Source: Ichthyophthirius multifiliis (taxonomy: Eukaryota > Ciliophora > Oligohymenophorea > Hymenostomatida). Taken from it: a stretch of 64,000 bases of DNA. Location of the stretch: NCBI RefSeq assembly GCF_000220395.1, contig NW_004086081.1:1-64000 (forward strand), read 5' to 3'. The notes under the pieces were generated by a model that saw only the letters and a list, made by a program, of their open reading frames with translations, searched no databases and was not told where the DNA came from. How positions within the stretch are numbered: the stretch's first letter is position 1; every line of letters starts with the position of its first letter. Shown here piece after piece: positions 1 through 13,304 of this stretch. The position numbers and the translations under genes were made by a program.

Positions 1-1258
1 AAATAATAAATTTAAATTAAATTTTCTTAAAAAATTATAGAATTAGAATAAATATTATTGATCTTAAACTAATAAATTTAATAAAAAGAAAATAATGTAA
101 ATATTGTAAATAAAGTTTTTAAAATATAGTTGAAAAAAATCCTAATATAAAAAATTTCTTATTTTATTATGTTAAAATATTGAAAAATTAAAAAAGAATT
201 ATTAATGAAAAATATATTTTTTATTTGGTTTAAAATAAAATTTTTTGTGTTTGTAATAAAAATTATATTTTGTTTAAAATAAAAATTGTTGAGTTTATAA
301 TATAGAATTATATTATTTTTAATAAAATAAAAAATATAAAATAAAATAAAATAAAAAATTTAGTTTATATATATTTTATTATATTTTTTTTAAATTAAAT
401 ACATTATAATAATAAAATCACTTGACATTGTTGTTAAGAAGACAGCTATTTTTTCTGATTTTAGATTGTACTTTTGATACAATTATTTAATATATTTAGT
501 AATCTAAAATCAAATTTTATTAAAATTAAAAAGCGATACTAATTTTTGATTTAATTAATTCTATTAAAATATCAACTAATATTTATATTAGTTATTTTAT
601 TAAGATTTTAACAATTTTTTGTATAAATATATTTAAAAAAAAAAATTAATTTAGCATTAATAAAGATATAAATATATAATTTTTAGTAAATATTAAAATA
701 AAGCTTTTTTGAATTTCTTGTTGAGTAAAGTTGTTGAGTAAAGTTAATAATTAAAATTGATTTTTTAACTATTTAAAACTTTTATTATAATTTATATAAA
801 TATGTATTTGAAAATAAAAATAATTATTATAAAAAAATAAAAATTATAAATAAATTAATTTAAATTAGCCAAAAAAATTAAATAATGTTTATAAAAATAG
901 CATTATTATATATTTTTTATTCAATTAAAAATAAAAATACTTAACAAAATAATTTATAAAGGTTGATATAAAAAACCCTTTTTTTAATATATAGAAAATA
1001 CGAAATAATTTTATATTCTGATATGTAGATGAATTGCATCATTTTGTGCTTGTTTTTAAAAAAATTATTAGGTTATCGGAGTGTATTAAATTTAAAAAAT
1101 ATTTTCGTAAAAACAATTTTTTTTCTAAATTTATTTAAGTTTACATTAAAATTAAATATTTTTCTTTTTATTAAATATGAATTTTTATGTAATAATATTT
1201 ATTTTTTCATATTTTATTTTAAGAATTATTATAAAAAATAAATATAAATTCTATTTAC
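1..1258. other. Gene-free AT-rich left flank
   Basis: No reading frame with protein-like composition was found on either strand under the ciliate code; open frames here are low-complexity Phe/Leu/Asn/Lys. It contains a 12-bp perfect inverted repeat at 456-467 and 501-512. The right part probably carries the 3' flank of the VPS18 gene. No telomeric repeat is visible at position 1. Confidence 0.5.
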
Positions 1259-4200
1259 TCAAAAATTCCATGATTATTATTCTTGATTATTAAATAAACT
1301 AAATGCTCTTTCTACTGACTCTATACCACAATAATAGCATTCTCTAGAAAGTAAATTATCAATTATTTATTAATTTTTTTCAAACTCCATTTTATCTTCA
1401 TTAGTTAAAACATTCATAAGTTATTATTACAAAACTACTTCATTTTTATTATTAGCTTTTTTAAGTTGAAAGGCACCGCTTAGACTTTTAAATATTTTTT
1501 TAAATGTATAATTATCGTTATCATTATTATTTTATTTAAAAGCAAGTATTATTTCCTTCTATTTATTTTTAATAGTTAAATTTATTTTTTATAAATAATC
1601 TTCGAGCATAATAATTTTTTGTTTGTATTGAAAAGTAAAAGTATCGTTTTTTATTTATTTTACTAAACATGTTCTATGAAAAGCATGTAAGCATGGAAAT
1701 ACATAATGATCTTATTCAATTATATTTTCAAAACAAAGTTTACAATTTATTTCATCTTTAATATAAATAAATTTTTGATTGTAAAGTCTAATTTCTTTCT
1801 TTAAATTCTCTGACATATTATTATAATTATTCATATCATCTTTTAATTCTTCTATTTAATTATTATACTCTTCAAGATTTTTGCAAATTTATTCCTTTAA
1901 AAAGTCAATTTAATCAAACTCATTAAAATAAGGAAGTAAATCTTCAATTTTAAGTAAATCATTATCTAATATTTCTTATGATTTATTATTTTTAATCATA
2001 TAAATTGCTATTTTTAAATAAAGTTTTTTTCTTAAGTCTTCACTTATTGGTTTTAAAGCATATTATTTTGCTAATTCAATATTATTATTTTATAAAGCTA
2101 AATTTACTGCTAGCTCAAAATAATCCATAAGACCATAAAGGACCATAACTAATTCATGAATTTCATTTCTTTCAAATAAACGTAGAGCAAAATCAAAATC
2201 AAACATAACTTTTTAGTTTTTATCATTATCTTATGTATATTTCATTATGTATTAAATCAATATATCCTTATATTCTACACCACCTCTTACGAGAAAGAAA
2301 ATATATAGATTGTGTATAATTTTATCTTTTATTTTTAATTCATCAATACAATGTTGCAAAAATGTAATTCCATATCCAAAAGAAGATTTTATATTCATTA
2401 AACCCGAAATTAATTTAGAAAACTGATAATCCTGAGCATTTTTTATTAGAAAATCAATAACTTCCTTAGGTTTATATTACAAAAATATATGACAATATTT
2501 ATAAAGTATTTCCATAACAATATCTTTTTAATTAATTTTACCTAAATATTCTAATACTTTTTCATAATTTTAATCATTTATATAATGAATTATTACGTTT
2601 TCATAATTTTATACACTTTCAGCAAATTTTAAACAATCATCAATTCTTCCATGACTTTACATCAATTCAAAAACAGTTTATTCATCTAATTCGTTTAAAT
2701 TTTCTTGCAAAAATTACTAAAAACTTTTTTTCAACTAGTTTACTTATTAACTTTTATTAATTGTTACTTTTTTCAGTTTCTATAAAAGATCATCATAATT
2801 AATACCTTTTTGCTAAATTACTTTTTCATTTTCTTCATTTTAAAATTCAGTAAGATTTATAAGAAATTCTTAATTTTGATAATCAAAAATAAACTCATAA
2901 CTATGTTTAAGTTAATCTTCTTTAATTTTTTTTATTAGTCTTTCTTCTTCATTCAAAAGTAAGTTAAATTCATTTTCGATTTTATTCATTAAATAGATAT
3001 AATATTCAGCACGTAAACCTAAAATTATTTTTATTTGAGCCTTCTGGGTTTAAAAATTTAAAGATTTTTAAACAAAACTTAAATAATCTGTATTAAGTTA
3101 AAATATATAAATATAATTCAAAACGATAATATAATATTAATACATTGAAAACCTTCAATACATTCTATAGTTTATTAACAAGAAATAAACTTAAGAACAA
3201 TTTCTTCGAAACTTTTGTTTGAGAAAAAGTATTTTTCTGCAGCCATTTAATATTCTTGACTTTCAAAAAGAGAATCAGCATATAATCCTGCAATCTTTTT
3301 TATTTAAATATAAAATAAATTAAATTTACAAATAATTTATATTAATTTATTATTACGTATTCAAGTGTATCTAAATTATATTTTTTACAAACAGAATAAG
3401 CTTATTAAAAATCATTTTTATTTAAATATTCAAACCAAGCATTTTTTTCTTCATCATTAATCGCTAATTTTTTAACACATTTATTAGTATATATTATAAA
3501 TCCATTAGAATAAGAATCGAATTGCATTCCTATTACTTTACCTAAAGTACTTTACAAATTATATTCTTTTACAACTTTATGACTTATTCTACTCATTATA
3601 GTTAAATAATCAGTGTGTAATAAATAATAATGAAATTCGGTAATTCCAATAGAAATAGGTTATTCTAAATATTGTTATATATAATTTTTAATTATAAAAT
3701 TAAATAAATAAATATACCAACAATTAAATATGAGTCTTATTCTACTTTATAATTATCTTCAACAGTTTTTTTATACGATAAAAAATTAATATTTCTTAAA
3801 AATGCATCAGTTGGCTCTGACTTATAATCAGTTATATTTGTGCAAACTAAAGCTTCGCCTGTTGTATAAATAATAGAATGAGGTCTGAAATTTTTCTAAG
3901 AGTAACAAATGTTCATTAGAAGTGAACTTGAAGAATTAAAAGGTAGTTCCTCTACAATTTCTTTATTCTTTTCATATTTTTTAAACATTTATTAAAGAGG
4001 ATTTTAATCATAAAAATAATAAAATGCTGAGTTATTCGCAATTAAAACGCAACTTTTTAGATTATTTAAAAAAATTAATTATAATTCATTTAATTTTACG
4101 TATATGATTTATTATTTTATTAATTCAATGTATATATGAAAATATTTTATATATTATTTTTCAACTATATTGAATCTATTTAGAATGAATATATTTCTAT

Positions 4201-4764
4201 TTCGCTTTTGTTTTATTTTCTATTTATCTAAAAAAAGAATAATTCTTTTTCGTATGTTCCAATTAACATTTAAACATGATTTTCATTACAAAATTAATCA
4301 TAAAAAGTAATGCAAGATATATTTTTAGTAAATTTATTTAAGTTTTGTCTTATTTTATTTTCAATAATATTAAAATAATAATTAATTCCGTTTAAACTAG
4401 TAAAAATACAATGATATCCTGTATTATCCAAATAAAAATTATCTATTTAAATATAATTATCCTTGTTTCTAAACATATTAATCAAATTATATGATTAGTT
4501 GGATTGAGGTAACTACAATTACTCCAAGTTTTAATTTTCTATATCATATCTTTATCTGAATATTTTGTTTGAAGCAGTAAATATTATTATTTATCTTTAT
4601 GATATTATTAATTTTTTTATATTTTCATGTTCTTGCATATCGATTAATAAAGTTTTTAACTCAAATATTTCTGATGAAATTTCTTCTTCTCTGAATCCAT
4701 GTTTTTCTGTTAAATTTCTAGAATTTTCCCAACATAAATTATCTTCTTCATATTATTTAATCAT
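1259..4764 (-). CDS. VPS18: Vacuolar sorting protein 18 (HOPS/CORVET core subunit)
   Basis: VPS18 is a shared core subunit of the HOPS and CORVET tethering complexes, acting at endosomes and lysosomes or vacuoles. The ciliate-code translation has a family-typical middle region (LDEQTVFELMQSHGRIDD, KYEDILIQYI-like helices) and a C-terminal RING: CKLCFENII, then FPCLHAFHRTC, closing with CYYCG close to the TGA stop. The N-terminal 400 residues would be the beta-propeller. Four introns were placed at 4053-4099, 3665-3717, 3295-3356 and 3088-3143. Removing them leaves exactly 1096 codons (1095 aa, against about 970 in human), which supports the model. The start is the first ATG, in MIKQYEEDN. It is divergent from the ribosomal protein gene at 6235. 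Confidence 0.88.
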
Positions 4765-6234
4765 TAAAAAAATTAAAAGTATAATTAAATTTTTCTTTAT
4801 TTTTATAATATATATATATTTATATATATTTATATATATTTATATATATATATTTAAATATAATATATATATATATATATTTGTTTATTATTTATAATTT
4901 ATTTGTATCTATCGATTCTAATTTTTTTTTTTTATTTTAGTTATTTTTTTACAATATTTAAATTAGTTAAATATTACAATTAATAAAAATTTACATTTTT
5001 TTTATTTTTCTAAATATTTTCATTTTCTTTTTTTTATCTAAAAATTTTTATAATTTATTTTTTCTCAAATATATTACTTATCTATAATTTAAAATATTTT
5101 CATTAATAAAAAAATATTATAATTTAAAATAAAAAGTTTCATGACAGAAAAATATATGAAAAATCAAATAAAATACTTTAACAAATATTGAAAAATTTAA
5201 TAATATGTATTAAAATATATATATTTAAAACTTTTATTAATAAAATTATCAAATAATTGTCAAAAGTTCAGAAATAAAAAATTATATCCTATTTTGTAAA
5301 ACACTTAATAATAAGATTATTAATTTATGGTTTATCTAAAATTTAATAATTTATTTAATACTTATTCTAAATAAATATTAAATAAATAAAAAAGTTTATA
5401 AAATAAAATTATAAAAAAGTATGCAAAATTTATAAATATGTAATTAATAAAATATAGAAATAACAAACGATAACTAAGCATATTTAGAAAATTTATAATC
5501 ATATATAAAATATTATTTATTATAAAATCTTATTAAATAAATATTTTATTTGTTTTTAAATTTTGTATTAAATAAATTAGTAAATAGAAAAATTAGTTTA
5601 TAAATTTTTTAATGATATTATATGATTGTAAAATATTTAAAAACATTAAAAAATAAGTTCTAAATATTTATTTTATATATCTTTTTATAAATAAAAAATA
5701 CAGTAAATATGAAATCCTTAATCATAAAAAATAATAATTAGATTTTTAGATTTGCAGAGTTGAAAAAAAAAATTAGTAAAAATAAATTAATAAATTATTA
5801 ATAAAATTTATAAAAACAGAAGACATTTTTCTTTTAAACAAAATATAAAAAAAAAATATAATATCGAAGTTAAGATCCCCCTATTAAAATATATCTATAT
5901 ATTAAGTTATAAGATAATAAACATATTTTTTTTTTGTTCCAATATTTCTTATTTGACTTTTTACTTTGGAAACTATTATTTATTTAAAAATTCAGAGAAT
6001 AATTATATTATAAAATAATATCTATAATATTTTATTCTTAAATAATGCATTTTTGTTTACAATTTAAAAATATATAAATAAAATTTCTCTGTATTAAAAA
6101 AAAATAAAAATATAAAAATACATTAAATCAAATATAGATAAAATAATCTAAAGAAAAAAGTAAAAAAAAATAATATATATATAAAAAAATCTTAAAAATA
6201 AATAAAGAAAATAATAAAAAAAGTAATAAAAAAA
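4765..6234. promoter_or_regulatory. Divergent intergenic region VPS18 / RPL9
   Basis: About 1.5 kb separates the two divergent starts and must hold the promoters and 5' leaders of both genes. It is nearly pure A/T with TA-rich runs around 4800-4885. No conserved element could be recognised by eye. Confidence 0.4.
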
Positions 6235-6858
6235 ATGAGATATTTACTTACAGAAACTGAAGTTTAAATTCCTAATGGAGTAACAGTCACAGCAGCAGCT
6301 AGAGTAGTTACAGTGAAAGGACCTCTAGGTTCATTAAAAAGATCTTTTAAACATGCTTCCATTAGCATTTTAAAACCAAAAGATAGTAAATTAAAACTTT
6401 AAATTTGGTAAGCCCAAAGAAAATAAAGAGCTTGTTTAACAGCTATTGCTTCTTAAATTAAAAATATGATTAGAGGAGTAACTGAAGGTTATAAATTCAA
6501 AATGAAATTAGCCTACGCACATTTCCCTATTTAAGATTTTGTTGCTAAGGATGGAAAATCAATTGAAATTAAGCACTTTTTGGGAGAAAAAAGAGTCAGA
6601 AGAATCGATGCTTTAGAAGGTGTTTAAATTATTAAGAAAGAAGAAGAAAAAAGTATAAAAATTTAATCTTTATAATAAAAAAATAAAAAAAATAAAAAAA
6701 ATAAAAAAGATACTTTAACTTTTACTGGTATTGATTTGAATAATGTATCTTAAACATGTGCATTAATTCACTAATCTTGCTTAGTAAAAAATAAAGATAT
6801 TCGTCAATTTTTGGATGGTATCTATGTTTCTGATAAAAGAATGGCTTTAAATGATTGA
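6235..6858 (+). CDS. RPL9: 60S ribosomal protein L9 (uL6)
   Basis: Large-subunit protein uL6, near the sarcin-ricin loop and stalk base. The translation [18 protein letters not shown] matches the uL6 start. Further signatures are [43 protein letters not shown] and [15 protein letters not shown]. The 624-nt frame is open throughout, but it contains a Lys/Asn/Gln-rich insert that family members lack. A 57-nt GT...AG intron at 6653-6709 removes it and gives 188 aa (human 192). That intron is a multiple of three without TGA, so the frame alone does not reveal it. The start is the only ATG in position. Confidence 0.95.
6653..6709 (+). other. Candidate 57-nt in-frame, stop-free intron in RPL9
   Basis: GTATAAAA...AAAAAAG, 57 nt, A/T only except the splice-site G residues, phase 1. 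Splicing removes a low-complexity Lys/Asn/Gln stretch and restores the length expected between the GVxxx and DIELVSN-like parts of uL6. Retention would also give an open frame. Confidence 0.7.
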
Positions 6859-7609
6859 AAATAGTAGTTTTCTAACAACATATAAAATAGTTTATATTTG
6901 TGTTTTTGTTTTTGTTTTTTATCCTAAATTTATTTAAATTATATTTAAACTAGTTTTATTCTAAATATTCTTAATGTTTTTACATCAGTTATTAATTATT
7001 TTTTGTTCTTTAAAATACTATGAAAATAATAATAATCCCCATATAAAATATAAATAATAAGTGATATTACAAATTTTTTTTAAATTAAATTTAATAAACA
7101 TAAATTTTATATATTGTTTTTGAAATAATAAATAAAAATATTAAATTATATTTTATGTAAAAAAATAATATTTTTTATATTAAATAATATTGTATTTTTA
7201 AAAAACATTATTATTTTTTAAAATATTATTTTGATGTTCTGATGTAAATTAAAAAATTTAAGAATGGTAGGTATAAATTTCTAAAAATATAAACATAATA
7301 TCAAATTATATTTATTTTTAAAGATATAAAGTTTAATTCATCATATTTATATGTTTTTTATGAATATGATTTATTTATATTATTTTTTATTTCTTTTATG
7401 TATTTTTTTTTAAATAAATAAATCAACATAATAAAAAAGTCGAAAAAAACAAAAAAATGGTAAACGGCTTTTTTTTTTTTGATTAATTTTAAATAATAAA
7501 TAAAGAAAAAACATATAAAAAAATAATAACAATTAATAATATTATAAGAATTTAAAAGTTATTAATTTAAAAAAAAAATAAAAAAATAGAAATGTAATAA
7601 TACATCTAA
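6859..7609. other. Intergenic, AT-rich
   Basis: 3' flank of RPL9 and 5' flank of the membrane-protein gene. Nothing coding was seen; a T-rich tract lies at about 7470-7480. Confidence 0.4.
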
Positions 7610-8695
7610 ATGGATACTATTAATATTCCAAAAACAAAATTAATAAATTATCTTTTTTAAAATATAAAGTTTTATATATATATATTCATTTTATCTAAAA
7701 ATGCAGATATAGATAAATTTTAATGTACTGATTTGGGAAAAGGTTATGTAAAATAAATGTATCATATAGCTTATATCATGATTTTTATTAATATATTATT
7801 TTTGTTTTACGGTTATATAAGAGTTCGTTTTGTTAGAACTGCATTTATATTAAATTACATATTAAACTTATCATACAGCTTATATATTATAATATATAGT
7901 ATAAATACTGCGGAAAATTAACCTAAAGAATGTATTTATTCAATTATGGTTTAGAAATCTATATTCATATTAACTGTAAAAAAAGAAATAGAATGCTTAA
8001 TAGTAATAAAATTACCACTTGAAATGGCGGCAAGATAAGCAAATTTATCAAGTAATTAGATTTTCCCTTATATACTGATTTCTAGTGGAAATTTAACTGT
8101 TTGTGATTAATATGCTTAAAAAATTGAATTTTTAATATGTTTTAGTCATTTATTTGTTTTTTTATTTGGTTCGATAAGCAATTTTGCTCTTTATTTTTTT
8201 TAAGTGTTTATAAAATAAAAAGTAAAGGGCTCTTTTGGATTTGTAATAATAATTTCAACTATATGTATGATTATTGTATATATTATTATTATTTAAATTG
8301 ATGATGTTGAAAATATAAAAAAAAATGAAAATTGTATTCCTCTTATTTATATTATAAATGTTTATCCAGAAATTAATATTTTATCTATTTTTTCTATGAT
8401 AATGCTTTAATTTTTATAAGACGAAAACTTATTTAAAAAAATTATTGGATTTATTTTTAAAATTTATAAAAGTCTATGCTAAGATAAGATTTAAGAAAAA
8501 TTTATTGATAATAATGATATTTAAATTCATAAAGTAAATACTAAAAATAACTTAATGATACCTAAAAATATTTTAAGTATTTAAAATTAAACTAACTTTA
8601 TTAGAACATCAAATAGTATTTGGGTTGGAGAAAATATTTCAAATAATAATAGTGAAAATAATAGTACATTTAAATACGGAAATTTATTTAAATGA
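7610..8695 (+). CDS. Multi-pass membrane protein, unknown family
   Basis: An uninterrupted 361-aa frame from ATG (MDTINIPKTKL) to TGA. At least five to six strongly hydrophobic segments are visible: about residues 45-70, 80-105, 170-195, 210-230 and 255-280. They are separated by basic loops, with two cysteine-containing loops (CTDLGKGY, NENCIPLIY). The C-terminal 80 residues are hydrophilic and Asn/Ser-rich, as in a cytosolic tail. The arrangement resembles a seven-helix receptor-like protein, but no diagnostic motif was recognised, so no function is assigned. It has no intron and stands alone between two long AT-rich spacers. Confidence 0.6.
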
Positions 8696-9977
8696 ATAAA
8701 ATAATAAATATAACTTTATTAATATTTTATATATACAATATATGTTAATATTATTTTTATTATAATTAAATTTTAAATTTTTATTTATTTTTAGCTTTTA
8801 TCTCTATTTAAAGGAACTATTTTATTAAAAAAATAAATTAAAATTAAAATGATATAAAAATATATATTTAAAATAAAAAAAATATCCATAAAACAAAAAA
8901 TAAATGTTTTATTTCATAACAATTAAAACTTGCACTGAAAAGCGTATTGCTTAAATTGGTGATTAGTTTAAATAATGTCATGATAAATTAAATACCTTTT
9001 AAAACCTTAAGATTTTAAGAATAATTAATTTAATTTTGCATTATTACAAATATTTATATTTATTTTATTCGTTTTGAATTAATAAAAATGTATTAAATGC
9101 AATTATAATTAATAAGGGCACTATATGTACCTTAAATTTCTTAAAATTGAGCTTACAAAAGGGAACATTAAAAAACAAAACAAAAAATTAAAATTATATA
9201 ATAAATATAAATTTTTATTTAAAAATATGATTTTTTTTTAAATAATAAAATACATGTTAAATTAAATATATTAGTAATCAACAAATTTTTATTTTAAATA
9301 TATCTTAATTTAAAAAATTTAATAATAAATATTCTTAAGCAAATACAATAAATAATAATAGACTTTTACATTGTTTTTTTAAAAAAAGTAATAAATATAA
9401 TATGATTAATCAGTATACTTTAAAATTTCAATTAATAAATATAATTTTAAAATATTTTTAATATAAAATTATATATATATTAATATAAACATATATATAC
9501 TCCTTTTTGCCCTTATTCTTAATTTTTCCTGATATCATATATTCTATATGTATAACTATGAAATTTTCTATTTAAATATTTATAAAAAGAAAAAAACATA
9601 TTATTTTTAATAGTAAAAAAAATTATTTATATTAATATTAAACTTTTATTTTTTATTTTTTATAAGTTATTTTACTTAGATACAAAAAAAAAGTCATTAA
9701 ATATGAAATTTTTAGATGTTTAGAAAAAGAAGAATAACATTCTAAAAAGACTATGTATATATTTTTTTAAGTTTACATAATATTTTTTTTTTAATTAAAA
9801 TTAATTTTTAATGAAGAATTTAAATATTTATGAATAAATCAGATTAAATTATAAGTATATTAATCCATAAATAATTTATAAAAATACAAATTAAAAGAAT
9901 AAAATAATTAAATTAAGTATTATATATACATTTAATTATATTAATTTTCTTTTTCAAATATAATAATGTATTTTTTT
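8696..9977. other. Long intergenic region with one short ORF
   Basis: Convergent spacer between the membrane-protein gene and the Myb gene. Apart from the less AT-rich patch at 8904-9180 it is featureless A/T sequence. Confidence 0.4.
8904..9077 (+). CDS. Short ORF of uncertain reality (57 aa)
   Basis: ATG to TGA, 57 aa, beginning MFYFITIKTCTEKRIAQIGD. The first 40 residues have an ordinary, protein-like composition (two Cys, His, Gly, Arg), unlike the Phe/Ile/Asn noise around it. The tail becomes Leu/Tyr-rich. It could be an exon of a small gene or a transcribed RNA. No family was recognised. Confidence 0.25.
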
Positions 9978-11346
9978 TCATTTATTATTAATTAATTAAA
10001 TATAATTGTTATCATAATTATAATTTTAATTATGAACTAAATCATTTAAAATATTTTATGTTATATTATCTTCTTTATATTATTAATTTAGAGATTTTAA
10101 TTTGCTATTTATAACAAATGGAGAATTCGGAGATATACTAAATCTATTGAATTTGTTAGAAAATAAATATTATTTATTATTACATGTTTTTTCTATCAAC
10201 TCAATATCAAGGCACATTTCATCTTATTATTTATTTTTTTATTAATCTTTTTTTTCATTATTATATTAAATAATAGTGTTAGTTTTTTATTTTTGAATTT
10301 TATTTTTCAAATTATTAACAATTTAAATTAAGTGGTTTTAATCATATGCTTAAATTTAAAAATTAACAATTTAACTTTAATTACTTTAGCAACTATTATA
10401 TAAGCTACTATTAAGCATATTATAATTTTATTCACATTTATAATTACCTGTTATTTATTTATAAGCTTGAGGTGTATTAAGTAATTAAAAATTAGGACTA
10501 TGCATTATGTAACTAAATTAATTTATAATATCATTATTTTTTTTAGATTATGGAATACTATTTGTATTAAAGTTTTTTTAGGAGAAAATATTTCATTTTT
10601 TATGTTATTCTAAATATTTAAAGAATTATTATAATTGTAGTTTTGTAAATTTGAAATATTATTAAAAAAAGTTCTGTTTTATTAAAATAGATTAAATAAT
10701 TATTATTGTTATTATTGATGTTATGTTTAGTTATTATTTTATTATTAATTTTTAATTTATAATTTAAAAATATTTTTATCATGATTTTTTATTTTCTTAA
10801 TTAAAATTTAATCTAAATTAAATTTTATTTGATTTTTTTTTATTTAAAATCGGTCTATTGAATTACCTGATATTCTTTATTAAGAAAAAATTTCATATTA
10901 AGACTTTTCTTTTTATTTAGTCTTTTTCTTATTTAATTTGTTCACTTTGTACTATTAACTATATTTTTAATTATAAAAAATTATTAAAAATATAAATTAG
11001 AATAGAATATATATTTTAATAAATTTTTTTATAAAAATAAAAAAAAAAACTTAAATTATAATATTTTCTAAATAAGTGATTTATAACATAATTAATCTTA
11101 AATTATATAAGTATCATTTTTCGAATTTCGTTTTATAGGTTTATTTGCAAAGTCAAGTAAAGCATCTTGAAGCTCTTTGCATGCAATTGTTAAGCTTTTT
11201 ATTTTTTCATCTTTTAATTAGTTTATATTTTCTTCTGCTAAAATAAATATTTTAGATAAAACACCTGGCTTAATCTCTTTTACTTAAGCTGTACCTTTTT
11301 TTTTATATAATTAAAAATATTTATATTTTATAAATAATAAAAATAT

Positions 11347-11382
<36 letters not shown>

Positions 11383-11812
11383 CTATTTTTTTTTTACTAT
11401 TTTTATCTCCTAATAATTTATTTATTCTTCTTAGTGATCTTCTTAAAGTTGAATAGAAATGATTTTTTATTGAATTATCTGTTCTTCCTGGTAAATATTT
11501 CGCTATTTCAGACCATTTATTTCCATATTCTTTGTGAGCTTTAAAAATTATCATCTCTTCATCTGCAGCCCATTGTTCTTTGTTTATTTATGGATCTAAA
11601 TGATTATGCCATCTTTCACGGCATTATTTTCCAGTTCTATTAGATATATTATATTATTCTGACATTTTTTAAGCTATTAATGACCACTTTTTAACTCCAA
11701 ATACACTAACTAATTCTTTTATTGCATAATCTTCCTTATATTTTTTATTATTTTTATTTTAATATTTATTAGTTTAGTTTACATTTTCTGCCCATGATCG
11801 ACGATCAACCAT
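9978..11812 (-). CDS. R2R3 Myb-domain transcription factor
   Basis: DNA-binding protein with two Myb repeats near the N-terminus. Repeat R2 (about residues 22-75) has W/F core positions and ends [14 protein letters not shown]. Repeat R3 (about 78-128) reads [34 protein letters not shown] and [15 protein letters not shown]. The remaining 400 residues are Gln/Asn-rich, including [18 protein letters not shown] near the end, as expected for an activation or interaction region. Introns lie at 11295-11397 and, less certainly, 10945-11087. One A is missing from the coding-strand A7 run (T7 at 10573-10579). Adding it makes the total exactly 530 codons and joins two frames that both look coding. Confidence 0.85.
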
Positions 11813-12108
11813 TTTTTAGTAAAAAAAAATTTATTATTTTTTTAATATTTTTTTTAATATTATAAATATGTATTTTTTATCAGTGTGTTTTTTTATATAT
11901 ATGTAAGAAATATATATAATGCATATTTTTTGTTAATATTATAATTTCATATATAAATTAAATATAAAAATATATAATATAATAAAATATATTATAATAT
12001 AATATAATATAATATAAAATTAAGCATTAATTAATTAAGTTTATATTTATATTTATATAAATATAAATATTTATTTTTATTATATCTAAATTTATATAAA
12101 TTATAAAA

Positions 12109-12260
12109 TCAAATAGAATCAAGTTCAATATTATAATTTTATTCGTAATTTAATTTTTATTATGTGTCAATTTATCCAGATTAATTTAATTATTGTTCCT
12201 ATTATAAAACTTAGGATTAACCTTATTCTGATAATTAATCTAATTATTATAATTATTATA

Positions 12261-12304
<44 letters not shown>

Positions 12305-12701
12305 TATTAAATGTTATATTTATAATTCATTATATTATTTTATTTATATTATCCTATTTTATTATTATTTTCAAATATTTTTTTCTTTCTCTTTATTTTT
12401 CCTAGCATATTATATCATTTATATCTATATTTTTATAATTATTATTAATTTTTAAAATTAATATATATCTTTTTAATATACCCGGTTTATTTTTATCTTT
12501 TTATTATACTTATTATAATTTTTAATTTTATTGTTCACTTTTTATTGGAATAATATTATTTATTATTTTTTTTAATATTCCGCTTTATTTTTTTTGATTT
12601 TCTTCTTATTTAAGTAAAAGTATCAACTTTTGTTAAAAATCTTATATTTATTATTTTTATTTCATTAAATATTAGTTTTCTTATAAAAAATAATCAACCA
12701 T
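12109..12701 (-). CDS. Poly-glutamine protein, function unknown (170 aa)
   Basis: Starts MVDYFLQENQYLMKQK. An 80-nt intron (12402-12481) separates a basic/Gln-rich N-terminal half from a half holding 16 consecutive Gln codons (mostly TAA, one TAG; 12262-12309). The C-terminus, ending NYNIELDSI, is also Gln-rich. Spliced length is 171 codons exactly. The predicted coiled, Gln-rich composition suggests an interaction protein. It lies just upstream of the Myb gene on the same strand (296 bp apart), without evidence of a shared function. Confidence 0.6.
12262..12309 (-). repeat. (TAA)n microsatellite encoding poly-Gln (16 codons)
   Basis: Trinucleotide run, in frame with the poly-Gln protein on the minus strand. 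Read on the plus strand it looks like an Ile-rich ORF, which is a shadow. Confidence 0.85.
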
Positions 12702-13304
12702 TTTTTACATTTCTTTTAATTTTTTTTTATATTAGTGATGGCTAAAATGTCGTTTCAATTATTTTTTGTTAAAAAAATTTATTTATAATATTTTTATATG
12801 TTTTATAAATAATTTAAAAACAGAATAAATAATTTTTTTAAAAAAATAATAAGTATATCATTTCAAATTAAAATTTAAAGTAGATAATTAAATTTTATTT
12901 ATTCTTTTTATATATACTTATATTTTAGATTATTTATAAAATTATACGATCATATTTAAAATACAGGTCTATCTATTAACATTATATTTGTAAATATTCG
13001 AATAAAAAATATTTACAGAGTAAAAAACATAGCTTTATTTTGCGAATTTTCCTTCACTTATGTTAAACAATTTTATTTGTAATTTTTATTAAAACCTTAA
13101 TTTCTCAATATTTATCGCTATTTTTAAGAAATTAATTCATCTAAAGAAAATTAATTTAATTATTAATCCATTAAAGTGAAATTATATTTAAATTATACAA
13201 AATATATTTTATTATATTTAAATTATTTATTTTATTAAAAAAATATCTATTTTTAAATATAATTTAATAAAAAAATTATCAATATATATTATTGATAATA
13301 TAAA
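12702..13304. promoter_or_regulatory. Divergent intergenic region
   Basis: About 600 bp between the divergent starts of the poly-Gln gene and the pseudokinase. No recognisable element was seen beyond A/T tracts. Confidence 0.4.

Noticed and set aside
1029-1241. Phe/Leu/Asn-rich plus-strand ORF left of VPS18
   Set aside because: Low-complexity composition typical of A/T noise; it lies just beyond the VPS18 stop and resembles nothing.
10050-10500. Separate small gene downstream of the Myb domain
   Set aside because: The frame is continuous with the Myb protein after one base correction, and the codon count then fits exactly.
12162-12455. Ile-rich plus-strand ORF
   Set aside because: It is the complement of the (TAA)n poly-Gln tract of the minus-strand gene at 12109-12701.
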